NCBI RefSeq assembly: GCF_963678635.1
Contig: NC_087069.1
Span: forward strand, 25,780,303-25,844,302
Length of the DNA: 64,000 nucleotides
Direction: 5' to 3'
From: Symsagittifera roscoffensis
Lineage: Eukaryota > Xenacoelomorpha > Acoela > Convolutidae
This document shows positions 45,531 to 56,409 of this stretch, piece after piece. Under the pieces are notes generated by a model. That model saw only the letters and a list, made by a program, of their open reading frames with translations, was not told the origin of the DNA and did no database searches. The stretch's first letter is position 1. Each line of letters begins with the position of its first letter. The translations under genes and the position numbers were made by a program.

Positions 45531-47580
45531 CTAGTTTTCTTTTATTTTTTAAGTTAATAATTTGCTGAATTTTATTTGTTGTTATTGTGTTCAACTTGTT
45601 GAGCTGCATATGGGCTTCGGCTATGTGGGTTAATTGGTCCAAAGTAAAAAACTTCAGTTTCTTTTTTGCATCTGGTGGAATATTTTGACTTTCGGAAAAG
45701 TTGACAATTAACTCCTTGAATTCCGTCTTTTCTGACGGAAAACTTATGATTACATGTTCGAGACCATCTTCGTTCATTGCTGCATAAAATGCTTTTGCCA
45801 GCAAAACTGCAGTCTTTCCCGTGCCAGGTTCTCCCACCAAAAAAAGTTTATTAGCGTTTTCATCCAGTAATCTGTGCTGCTGGGGACTCAGTACGATGTC
45901 GAGAAGAGAAATTCCAGGTGCTGCGTTATTGGCTTCTTTCGAAAGTCGATCATCGACTCCTAGGGGACATCTGACGGGAGGATCTAGGTCCGAACTTGGG
46001 TGACCATTATCAAAGTTAAGCAGATATGAGAAAGATAAAATGGCGGCAATATATTTAGTCAGTTTCCTATTTTCCTCGCTCAAATTCAAATCTTGCGCAA
46101 CGTCAGAGCTGAACAGATCATCGGTACTCAATGCAGACTCCTGAAGCTGAAAGTTTGCATCAAGTTCAAACAACTTAAGAATGGGAGTGCTGATTGTGTT
46201 ATTGAGTATATCTACGTTTTCGCCAGTCATTATTAAGATTTGTTTATTTTTCATAATTTTCAACTTTTTCAGAGATTTATTTTTCTGGTCAATGCTCGCC
46301 TGAAGGGCTCGTTTGGTAATATTTGTGAAAACTATCACTAATCTAACTGACTTCTCAGCAATTGCTTTCAACTCGTCATCAGGCAACTTGGAAGTTTCTC
46401 TGAGAAAAAAGTAGAGAATTTTCTGCATGATGTACTTTTGCCGCAGACTTTTATCATCTGATAGCTTGTTCATAGCGGTAGATGTCGGCGACGAGGGGTT
46501 TTGACTCCGACCCACTTCGAAAATAGTGAAAAAGCCGTTGTCCACTAATAACCAATCAAATTCGAAGAAACAGTTGCACGGTTGTCTCAGCACTTGGTTT
46601 AGATGATGTTCTTTGTAGCCATGAATCAACAGACCCCTAGGGCTCTTCAGGCGCGAGATCACTTTTTGCTGGAAATCTTTTACTTCTCCCAAATAAAGGT
46701 TGGCCTCATCAGAAAGAGAAAAATCGTTTATTTTTCCAAGCAAGTTTTCACAAATTCTGTCGAAGTCAGGCAACATTTCTAAACAGTTTTCTGTTCGAGG
46801 GAAATAAGCTTTAAAAAGATCAAGTGTACCCTCTATGTCTTTCAGAGTGATTGGTTTCGAGCCCGCGCAATTAAAAAGTCTTCGGGTAATTTCAAATCTG
46901 ATCTGAGAGGGAACTTTCAGGATTAGGGCTTGAAGCAGAGAATGTGGGGAAGAGCAAGGGTTTACTGGTTGAAGGAATGTTTTGCGGCGAACTTCAATGG
47001 AGTCATTCGTCAAAATACAAGCTGCTCTGATTTCAAAAATTGGGCTCTTTGGATCATCGGTAAGATGAATATGGAGATCTTTGCTCAACTGTTTAACAAA
47101 GGGATCATTTTCAATCTTAGCTTTTGACCAAAAGACAAAAACAATCGGTATTTTACCATTTGATTCGTTAAATTCAAAAGGCAGCTTTTCGAAAAGGGCG
47201 TTAACTTCCTTTAGATGGGATAATATGGTTTTTTTCGTTTGCTCAAAGGTGCTATCGGTGACCTTTTCGATTTTTTTAATTACTATTATGCGGTCCATAA
47301 ACGAGCCCTTCGCAGTTGGAATAAAGAGATTTGCGAGTGGGAAGGCTTTGCTGTCGTACAATTTTCTGTTCATATCAAAGATTTCAATCTCGCTCTCGTC
47401 TGATGGTAGTTGTTTCAGATAAAATCCTGGTATGCGCAATAATTTTATCTGCTGAATTGAAAAGTTATCGCTGCCGGAGGCTTCAAAATTATTCTGGTTG
47501 TCCGTACAACTTTCGAGACTATGAGGCAAAATTGTAAGCCCATCAGAGTGAAATTTAGTGGCATTCAAATCCGAAGCCAT
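45531..47580 (-). CDS. Exon 1: NERD-like domain and helicase Walker A
   Basis: The ATG at 47580 (MASDLNATKF) begins 683 codons. Residues 1-330 are not assigned. Residues 340-357 read EFDWLLVDNGFFTIFEVG, matching the NERD nuclease pattern (E.D.ll....G.f.iE.K) with Glu340, Asp342 and Glu355, but Gly357 where NERD has Lys. Residues 390-560 are a connecting region. LSPQQHRLL comes before the Walker A GEPGTGKT (583-590, Lys589), as in UvrD/DNA2-like SF1 helicases. The exon leaves at CTAG|GTTTTG (a weak donor, but the only one in the right phase), before the stop at 45493. NERD domains are known mostly from bacteria, often fused to UvrD helicases. The cellular role here is unknown. Confidence 0.75.
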
Positions 47581-47641
47581 AACTAACAAATTGAACTAGC
47601 TTCGCTTGAGACCATTAAAAATAATAAATAATCAAATTCCT

Positions 47642-47854
47642 TTAACTTTCGTTGTATGCTAAGCCATATAGCTTCCGAATTTCATGAGTTTTCAGTTCTC
47701 GTACGATTCTTGCAGCTTCAAACGTTTTCAGTTCTCGTACAATTCTTGCAGCTTCAAAGAATTGGCTACCGTTTTGAGCTGAGTAACAGAAACCAATTTT
47801 TTTGGCCATTACGAAGCCAAACTGTAAGTTTTGTGAATTGTAATTGGATTCCAC
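47642..47854 (-). other. Small open frame with a 12-residue tandem repeat
   Basis: This 70-residue minus frame sits just upstream of the helicase start. It encodes two tandem copies of FEAARIVRELKT (36 bp period in DNA at about 47689-47760), then HEIRKLYGLAYNES. An internal ATG gives MAKKIGFCYSAQN. It has no family match I know and could be an upstream open frame or an unrelated small gene. Confidence 0.3.
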
Positions 47855-48003
47855 AACAAGGACACTCTAGTGGTTCTTCTTGTTATCTTTTGTTTTTTAT
47901 CGTTCCGACAAAATTTTAACAAGTTTATAGAATTGTCTCTGGATTTCAGAGACCTACACACACCAAATTGTGCGCCGATACAGCTTGGCTTCGTAATGGC
48001 AAG
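47803..48003. repeat. Short inverted repeat
   Basis: GCCATTACGAAGCCAA at about 47804 recurs as its reverse complement TTGGCTTCGTAATGGC at about 47983-48000, roughly 165 bp apart. The bases outside the arms do not match. It may be the ends of a small decayed element. Confidence 0.45.
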
Positions 48004-48044
48004 TATATAACAACTTTTTGGCACGTACCACATTTCAAGAGGTT

Positions 48045-48500
48045 ATGGGTAAAATATTTGCGCATAGCGGGTTGAGCCCTTAATGTTCAGACTGTCACTT
48101 AAAGCATCTTCAAGTAGTTTTTAGTTAAGAAATGATTAATTTTGAAAAAATATATTTACAAAAACTTCACACTTTCAGACTTTTTGTGTATCTTCCCCCT
48201 CATGCAAAGCTCATAACAAAGTGGTGAGTTCAAAAACGCGTTGTTTGGACTAATTCATTTGATTCAGTTCAATTTCAACTGATTTCTTAGCTAGCTTAAG
48301 TTACGCTTGATTATGTAATTGATAAATAATGAGCATGGATTATCTCAAATTTGTCCAATTGGACTTTTTGGTTCCCCATAAATTTACAAAAAACAATACA
48401 GGTAAAACATTTTTTTTTTGATTTTGACCTCAGGACATCAATATAATTGAATTGTTAAAAAATTTTTTATACAGTTTCGGAATTGACAGGAGAAAAGAAC
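48045..48500 (+). repeat. Dispersed repeat family, diverged copy
   Basis: It contains GGGTTGAGCCCTTAATGTTCAG near its start, and ACAGGTAAAACATTTTTT and GACCTCAGGACATCAATAT near its end, in the same order as 43204-43620. It is more diverged than that copy. Confidence 0.45.
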
Positions 48501-48744
48501 ACCCGGTTCACAATTTTTGATAGCTAAATCATTTGCTCTGCAAACCCTGAAGTTAGCGTGATAAAACAGTTGAAAAAATCTCAAAACTCACAACTTTGTA
48601 GTTTTTAACTAAAATATAAAAATTAATCTCACCTTTTTAAAGCGATGAATGAATCGGTTGGGCGAAAGTCTGTAACAAGTGACAATTAGAAGCAAATCTT
48701 GTTCAGGTTTTGATTTTATCTAATGAGCAAAATGGTCGAACCAG

Positions 48745-49350
48745 ATACACTAGACTTATGGACAAAATGGTCGAACCAGAATTAAACGCAAATTTACGTT
48801 TATGCTCTCAAAAACGCCTTTTTTCAAGGTCTATATTAGACAACATTTATTGAGAATTTCACCAACTTTCTCAGATGGAACTGATGCAATTGATCTAAGC
48901 TACACTCTCTGAACGTTTCAATTTTTGATTTGAATCACTTGCCAGTTTCTCCAGGTCTGAAAAAACCAGTTTTCACCATTTTTAATAGTTATTTGCAGCC
49001 ATGTGAAATAATGAGAAACAACAGAGCTCAGGAAAGTTATCACACTGAACAATGAAACTTACTCGTTTAAAATGTTTCACATCGCGTGATCTGTTTTACT
49101 ACTCCGCTTGTTCAAAAAAGTGTTCACTCCCTTAGAAACCTTATGACAAATGATGAAAACTGGTTTTTCTGGAAAAACTGTTAAAGGATTCAAATAAAAA
49201 ATTGAAACTTTCAGAGTGTAGCTTAGATCAATTGCAGCAAGTTGATGTTAAAACTTTGGTAAAACTCTGAATAAATGTTGTCCGAAATGATTCTTGAAAT
49301 AAGACAATTTAGAGAGTAAAAACCTAAATTTAGTCCACTAGTGCATCATA
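48745..49350. repeat. Long foldback element
   Basis: The left arm 48745-48985 and right arm 49145-49350 are imperfect inverted repeats. Shared blocks are CAATTGATCTAAGCTACACTCT, GACAACATTTATT and AAAACCAGTTTTCA. The loop is about 160 bp. It has no open frame, so it would be a MITE or foldback without its own transposase. Confidence 0.7.
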
Positions 49351-50204
49351 GCGCAACGAAATTTCAATAGCCGAGTATAGTCGAATTCAAATTCACAACA
49401 TTAAAAGTCGCATCATAATATTTCCTAAACTATTTTGTGATACTTTCATTAAAAAATTTCAGCAAAAAGTACTGCTCGACTGAAAATTATGCATCAGAGC
49501 ATTGTCGCAAGCAACAGTTATTCGTGGAGAGACGTTTACTGTAAAAAAAATTTCAAGAAATTGTTTGTTCAATTGTTTAATAAATGTTAGCAAGTTTAAA
49601 TAAAAACCAACGCTTTATCGGTAAAAACCATCGCTTTATTGTAATTGAAAAGTTTTTCTAGGGCGCATTGCGGATTCTAATGAAAATTGCACATTTTGCT
49701 CTGGCTAAGCATTGCACAAAATATCACGTAAAAATCATGCTTTTTTATTTCAATTTTGTTCAAAATGCATAGTCGAACTTGTTCAAAGGCCGAGTTGGTC
49801 GAAATGTAAAGTGGCAGCAGCGACCACGGAAGGTGCTGGCATCTAGCTACCGGTTTCTCCGCTTAGTTCCACTGCGCTCGGTTTCAATTTGAGACGAATA
49901 ATGTACGTGAATCAGCGTTATCCGCTTTGGCATCTGTAATGAATTGTCGTTTGTAACCAAACTTTAAGTGGATAATGAAACAAAGGCATTTGTATAAAAC
50001 ATTTGCTTTATAATCAGATGTGCAATGGATTTGTTTCACGTCAAAAAGCATGATCAAAAAGTTGCAATGCTATGTTAGATATGACGAAAGAGGCTCAAAC
50101 GAAAGCATGAATTATTTTCTGAAGTTACGGTGACGCAACTAGATACTAAGGCGACTGAAAGTGAGCGTTTGTTAAAAATAAACTAATTTATCACCAACAA
50201 TCAC
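49351..50204. other. Intergenic DNA, no gene seen
   Basis: AT-rich, apart from a GC-richer patch at about 49808-49870 (GGTGCTGGCATCTAGCTACC). No repeat partner in the window and no reading frame. Confidence 0.35.
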
Positions 50205-50945
50205 TGTATTCAATGATACATAGCTGATTTAGATTTTTCGGACAAAACGAAAAAAGATAAATTTATAACGCGTTGTTCTCATACTGCGTTGACCTTTGAC
50301 AAGGAACGACGGGGGCACATATTGCTTAGAACTTTAGCACATTTGATCTGGTGCAACTTGTTTTGCGAATTACGCGCCCAAAATTTTACCCCGAAACCAA
50401 TCAATTTTAGCTTTTTATACTCAAGCTAAAGGTACGACAGAACTACCGGATCAACTGCTGACAAACTGTATCAAAGTGACCCTCTTATGTAGCCCAACAA
50501 AGTTTAAGAATAAAATAAATCAAAAATTTTGAGCAAAACCTTTTAAAGTTGCTTTCAAATAAAAAATTGATATTTTGTATAGTAACAAAACAATGTTTGG
50601 CTATTAAACAAAAGTAATTTGCTTATATAAAACTTAGAATTTTCTTACCCTCATAAAATTTTATGGGCTACATGAAAGGATATTTTTGATATTTTTTGTC
50701 ATCAATCGATCCTGTAGCTCTGTCGTATTTTTTGATGACTAAAACAGCCCACATATGATCGGTTTTTGGGTAAACTTTTGGCCCCGAAGTTTGCGTATTG
50801 GAAATTCTGCAGCAATTTCTAAGCAATTTCTGTACCAATCATTATTTTTCTTAATATGAAGAAAACGCGTTTTTTAAAAAAAAAAAAACTTTTTTTTTCG
50901 GTTTGTCCTGATCATTTTAATCAGCAATTTACGTACATACACAAT
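50205..50945. repeat. Second foldback element
   Basis: Arms of about 280 bp (50205-50495 and 50666-50945) are imperfect inverted repeats. Blocks include GGGCTACAT(A/G)A, (G/T)AG(T/C)TCTGTCGTA, TGAT(T/C)GGTTT and GGACAAA(A)C. The spacer is about 170 bp. It belongs to a different family from 48745-49350. Confidence 0.65.
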
Positions 50946-51330
50946 ATATAAATCTACATTGGTGATTTGAATTAATAGGACAAAACGAACGAAAATAGAA
51001 TGGGAACCTTATATTCGTTTTTCTCAAAATGGGTTGAAATTAAACAGAAAGTGAAGAAGACAAAAAAGACTTAGAATTTTACCAGAATTAAAATGGTGCA
51101 ATTTATTTTCGATTATTTCCGATCAAAATTTGCCCCAAAAATGGTAAATTTTTCATTCTACCCAAACTTCCACCGAAACTATAGTCGATCAGTGAAATAA
51201 TTATATCACCGACAGTCTCTGACAAATTCCAACAAAAATTAGGAAGGGTATACTCTTCAAACGTTTTATGCAACTTTCTTCGAAGTACTTTTTTCTGAAA
51301 AAACGTTGAGCTTTGCCAGAGGCTCACTTT
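50946..51330. repeat. Solitary third arm related to second foldback
   Basis: It shares GGACAAAACGAA, GGTGCAA(C/T)TT(G/A)TTTT and AAATTT(T/G)(A/C)CCCC with the left arm of 50205-50945 in the same orientation. Diverged. Confidence 0.45.
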
Positions 51331-51360
51331 AGTACAATTATGTCAGTGTTCGACTGGAGA

Positions 51361-53450
51361 CATAACTTTTCATAGCTGAAGACATAGCTTCTTATTACGG
51401 GCTGCTTTTGGGAATAAATTCAAAATAGCAGCTTCATACATGAGGCACCTTGATACCTTTACTTTTTCAAAAAGCGAACAAGTCCAAAACTCAACAGTTG
51501 ACGACCAAATTGTTGCGATCAGAAAACACAGAAGTTCAGAAGCAAATTTTTTTCAAAATTTGGAAAAAGTCTGGTCTAAATTTTTGTTCAGACTTTCTAT
51601 ATTGTTAATGATTTTTAGATTTGCCCTTTAATTGATCTTGAACTTTATTGGTACATCAAAACTTTGATACCTAGCATGAATTGAATAAGAAAAATCCAAG
51701 AGACATTCGTTTTTATTGAAAAAGACCCCTAGTTCACCAGCAGAAATTGTCTTCTCCCTCTTTTGTTTTCTCAAGTGTACTTGCCATAAAGCTGAGCCTA
51801 TATCGAGTGCGGTAAATATCCTTTTATCTCCTGTCTTTGATTAGTTCTCATCTGTTCTAGGGATCAGATAGGCGTCATTGACCGTGACGGAGTTCAAAAG
51901 TCGAAAACACAACAGATTATTTGAATGGTTCCATCGTATCATATTCCTCTGAAACTACAGTTTCCTTTCAATATGCATCTCATTTTTATGGGATCACCCG
52001 CTTCACCTCCTCCGAATGTGGCACCGCTTCTATTTCTAGTTATATCTCAAGTTCTACCTAATGACACAACTTATATAGGCTTCGTGCCTAAAAAACATCC
52101 TGATTTTGTCTAAGACATCCTTGATGGCTTCGAACTATTTGTTTTTTTTTTGCCCTTTAGGTGCACTATCTCTCGTAAAAAGAATTAAACTATGTTTAAT
52201 TTCTTTTTAGTTGGTCTTTCAAAAAAATTGTAACAGCACGATAGGCCATCATAATGCTCCGACTTTAGTATAAAAAAAACTTTTCTTGAACAAAATATGT
52301 TTTTCTTTATCTGATTCGATGGAAAAAATTTACCTCAGTCTTTTTTGCAACCAATAAAATTGTTCAAATTTAATTTTTTAGTTTTTTCTCATATCTTGTT
52401 TTTCCTGTTATTATGTATCCCAGTTTCCTCCCTCCTTGTATTGTCATTAGTATGACAAGTAAGTTTAACAGGGCACTCACCCAGAGGCCGCTGTTTCTTT
52501 TGAGAAGATCCTTCCTACAAAAGCAGCAATTTGACTGTTGAAGTTGGTTACAATGCATACTTGTATAACATTACTCAGCTCGTTGAAATTCATAATTCTT
52601 GTCAAGGGAAGTTTTTGGGAATAACTTCAAAATAGCAGCTTCATGCATGAGGGAAGCTGAGACATCCTCTTTCTCAACAACTCAACGAGTCCAAAATTCA
52701 ATATTTGTTGACACAACTGTTTGGATTAGAAACCACAGAACTTCAAAAAAAAAGAAATTTGTGAATATTGCAGGAAAAAAGTTTGAGTCTGAATTTTTAA
52801 ATGGACTTTTTATAGTTTCAGTTTCTGTTTCGTTTTAGTTTGCATCTGATGTTTGAGGGTCATTTGCTTCACCCCCTCCCAATATGGCGTCATCTGTGGT
52901 TCTAGTTCTATCTCTTGCTCTACAAATTTCCAGCAACTAAGAACGGCTTCGTGCCTAGAAAAAGAGTCCTGGGTTATGTCTAAAATAGTTTTGATGGCGA
53001 GCTATACATCTGTTGCTTTTGACCTTCAGGTGTTCTACCTCTAATAATACGGGTTTGTCCATGTGTAATTACTCTATGATTGGACTTTCAAGAAAACTGG
53101 AACAGCGCGATTGGCCATCATCATGCTACGACTTTAGTGGAGTGTTTTCCTTAACAAAATATGTTTTTCTTTGTAATTAGACGAAAAAATTTTACCTCAG
53201 TCTTTTGAGCAACCAATAATATTGTGCAAATTTAATTTTTTAGATTTGCTCAGATCTTGTCTTTCCTGTTATTATGTATCCCAGTTTGGTCACTAGTATA
53301 TCAAGTACTTTTAACATGGCACTCACCAGAGGCCGGTTTTGGTTTTTGAGAAGCATCTTCCTACAAAAGCAGCAATTTGTCTGTTGAGCTTGGTCACAAT
53401 ATATACTTGTTTATCATTACTCATTTCTTCAAAATTCATAATTTTTTAGT
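51361..53450. repeat. Diverged tandem duplication (1.2 and 0.86 kb steps)
   Basis: Copy 1 (51361-52570) and copy 2 (52598-53450) share in order CAAAATAGCAGCTTCAT, TTAATTTTTTAG, GTTATTATGTATCCCAGTTT and CTACAAAAGCAGCAATTTG. The spacing shrinks from 1206 to 862 bp, so one copy lost or gained ~340 bp. On the minus strand both copies keep a short open stretch (NCCFCRK...LGYIITGKTR) with a GGTGAGTG donor-like site inside. Whether this was ever an exon is unclear. Confidence 0.55.
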
Positions 53451-53512
53451 TCACCACGACTTCGTTTTTTGACCCCAGTCTAACTCTCCTACTGAAAAAA
53501 AACCAAAGGTTT

Positions 53513-53803
53513 TTATTCGTTACTCAAAATAAAGTTTACCAGTTTCAACACGTACTTTCTTTCTGGACAACAAACTCTGAACATGGCACAGTTTGTGACA
53601 ATTGTGATATCAATTATGACAACGAAGATCCCGAAGAAGTCTCTAACCAGTATGAATTGATCGGATTGATCTAGAAGTTTCGCATCCGAGCAGCTTTTTA
53701 ATTGGTATCTTCCTGCTATTCTTAACTCTGGAATAGGAGTCCTTCCCAGTACTCGGAGGCCACTTTTGTTAGAAGCGCATAAAAGCACTCTCGAACCAAT
53801 CAA
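53513..53803 (-). other. Open frame with one membrane-like segment
   Basis: This 96-residue minus frame overlaps the next frame upstream by 4 bp. A hydrophobic stretch FGIFVVIIDITIVT lies at about residues 58-71, followed by a Cys pair. No family is recognised. It is listed with the cluster 53513-55403. Confidence 0.25.
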
Positions 53804-54640
53804 GTCTTCTTCACTAAAACCCAGGCTGCCCCTGTGCCTAGAGAGCCTTTCAGAGACTGTTCAGTATCATTGATATCCATTATGTATATCCCGTTCCTAA
53901 TTGTATGACTTATTACTCTAACTTGGGAACCTGGCAACATGGCACTGTGCCCTATGGCTATGACTTTGAGTATCTCTTGTTCGATGAAACTTTGGGCCAG
54001 CTTAATCATGATGATGAGTCCTTTGTTGATGTTTATACCATCTGTGTTCAACCTTACTTGTTCTGATCCATTTGTCTTTGTATAGCGACCATTGAATGTT
54101 ATAGTTCCGGCAACTCCAGTTGTCAAGAGAGCCCTTCCTGCCAATAATGATGTTTGCAGATTCGGAGACTTCAAGTGATCATCATTTACGTCAATGTGCA
54201 TTAGCATCCGTCGGAGCCATCTTTGAAGTTGTTCGAAATCTTGAAATCTTCCTGGAGTTCTCGTTATTGCTCTTCTCATTGGATCCGTATAACCTGGTAG
54301 CAAACACTTCTAATGTTCTATTGTTCATTTCCCAAGCGTTAGCCAACATGCCTGCAAACGGAGTTGGTGCTGGTTGTCCAAATACGTCTCTGGTCTTCTG
54401 GTTGACCGCAGTGGTTAAAAAAACAATCAGTCTAACCGGTAATGCTATACCTGGTTTTTTGAAATCGACTCTAGAATTTCGCGGTATTGTCTTCCGCGGT
54501 GCTTCAACACCTTTAGGTCACTTTGAATTTCTTAAGAGAGCGTCTAGTTTTGTTTGTATTCCCATTGAGTTTTCGGTTTGTTGTCGACTTATTTCTTGCA
54601 TTGTACTTTCTACTTCGGAGGTGTAGGGGTCCATCTACCT
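53800..54640 (-). pseudogene. Unknown globular protein, frameshifted
   Basis: The minus frame 54303-53800 (167 residues) includes DPMRRAITRTPGRFQDFEQ, TTGVAGTITFNGRYTK and VIAIGHSAMLPGSQV. A second frame at about 54500-54300 carries a well-behaved protein-like stretch that meets it with a frameshift near 54300. A short frame further upstream (about 54632-54525) is coiled-coil-like. The composition is unlike the transposons here. A viral structural protein origin is possible but unproven. Confidence 0.3.
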
Positions 54641-54765
54641 TCTCATAGCAATCAACGTGTCTTGCATATAAATTTTCTTTTCTTTCTCCTTGTCTGATTC
54701 AATTTTACCAATTAAGTAGCTCTCTAGACCATCATTTTATCGCCTGACTTCTGACTTTACTTTTG

Positions 54766-55403
54766 CTATCGCTCGTTGGCGCAACTATCTAAATTTTCCT
54801 GACTGAGGTCAAATTTTCTAATAATGTCTGCCATCCGTTCTCCTTCCTTGATTATGTCGATGCCTATAGTTACTGTTTCCTCTGTTGTTTCTTTCATTAC
54901 ATCTGTTGTTTGTTCCTTTTCTGAGTTCATGGTTTTAGCTGTTTTAGCTTTGTGAGTTTTGCCGTGTCCGTTTTTTTTTGGTTTTAGTTCCACTATAGTT
55001 GTTAATACTGCCTTTATTTTTTCTGTGATTGATGATTTTTGCGAATCATCTTTTATTGTCTCAGGAGTTCGTAAATCACCATCGTCGCCTTTCGATAGAT
55101 GGCTTAATGTTCCAGCCAGTTGTTCTTGTTCCCCCATATTTGGCATAGGAGTCCGACTCATTAACAGTGGTCGCCAACCCCATTTAGACTCTGGCCTGAC
55201 GTTTCTAGATTGACTGGATAGTTTTTATTTGATTCTGTTTCCTCTTTATCTGGATTGCCTTCCTGCTTCTCTCGTTCCGGTTCCTTATTCGTAGCATTAC
55301 CTTTTGGTCTTCCTCTGTTTACCGTGTTCACTAAAAAAAATTTCTTGTAATTTTTTTGGGACAGGGTACCTGATTTCTCTGCAGCTACTTCATTTGGCGT
55401 CAT
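54766..55403 (-). other. Two adjoining disordered charged open frames
   Basis: The minus frames 55403-55161 (80 residues, RPKGNATNKEPEREKQEG) and 55161-54766 (131 residues, SHLSKGDDGDLRTPETIKDD, then KKNGHGKTHKAKTAK) abut. They are low in hydrophobic residues and rich in Lys, Glu, Asp, Thr and Asn. This is typical of disordered proteins such as phosphoprotein-like cofactors, gag linkers or chromatin proteins. No catalytic motif. Confidence 0.3.
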
Positions 55404-55503
55404 ATATAGCTATATAGTATCTGATAATAAAAATTCTAAAACTTTTGGCTAATAAAACTTCTGTTCATCTTTTTTATTTTTACAAGTTTTATAAACACGT
55501 ATG

Positions 55504-55960
55504 TACAGTAGCAGGGGCGGATTTAGGGGGGGGGGGGCGGGGGGGCGGACGCCCCCTCCTCAGGGATTCGACCCCGTGCCGACCCAAAGGGTCCCCCCTT
55601 TGATACTTTTACTTTTTCAGAAATCCATTTTTGGCCGACCGACCCTAAAATTTTTCTAAAGGCGCCTTTGGCGCCAATATATACTAATTTTGAGGGGGAG
55701 CGCGCGCCAAAAAAACGCGATTTTTTTGTCAAAATTTTTCAAAAATTGCCCAAAAACGGCTTTTTTGACTGTTTTTTCAAAAATTTGCCTGCGGCGCAGA
55801 AAATTTAGCCAAAGTAGGGCCAAAACAGTACTTTGGGAGAGCTCGAAAAATCAATTTGGTCGACCTAAAAAAAAAAAAGGTCGTCAAAATTTTGGAAAAT
55901 TTTTTGAAAATCCGCCCCCCCCCCCCTCGAGAAAATCCTAGATCCGCCCCTGTACAGCAG
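55504..55960. mobile_element. hAT-type MITE with 8 bp target duplication
   Basis: The element is 55512-55952 (441 bp). The left end is CAGGGGCGGATTTAGG and the right end CTAGATCCGCCCCTG, imperfect terminal inverted repeats. It is flanked by TACAGTAG (55504-55511) and TACAGCAG (55953-55960), an 8 bp target duplication with one mismatch, as expected for hAT. Long G and C runs adjoin the termini. The small open frames are not transposase. Confidence 0.85.
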
Positions 55961-56409
55961 TGAAAATTTTCTAATCCTAGCTTAAAACAATATGATTGAG
56001 TAGTTCGACAAACAACTGTGGATAAACGATAAAAAGGTACACATATGTATACAAACACACTTCGATAAAAGAAATGCTGGGTGTGCTAAAAAAAAACTTC
56101 AACAGTTTTTAGAGAAGAATCATCTATGGTCAAAACTTGTTCTTTTCGCTGTACTTCGCAGTTGGTGTTTTCTGACACGCATCTTTTAATTGGTTGCTTG
56201 AGTTGTTCGAGTTATTTCTATTAAGGTTAACTCCTTATTTAAAAACTTATATTTCGAGTCGTTTACACCTTTTTGTGGCGAGTCGTGTCCCTCTTACGCG
56301 TTCTCTAGTGTCTATGCTCCGATTGAGATTACTTTCTTTTCCTATTGTTTGCTAATACCCAAGGACTTATAGTCTATTACACGTTATAAACTCGGGTTGA
56401 ATTCTCTAG

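Noticed and set aside
25919-47580. Bacterial contamination as a source of the NERD/helicase gene
   Set aside because: The gene is split by introns with standard splice sites and has ankyrin-like exons and eukaryotic retroelements inside it.
45493-47589. Taking the helicase N-terminal part as a complete 698-residue protein
   Set aside because: It ends soon after Walker A without Walker B or motifs III-VI, which are found in phase on the next exon. The first codons before 47580 have no ATG.
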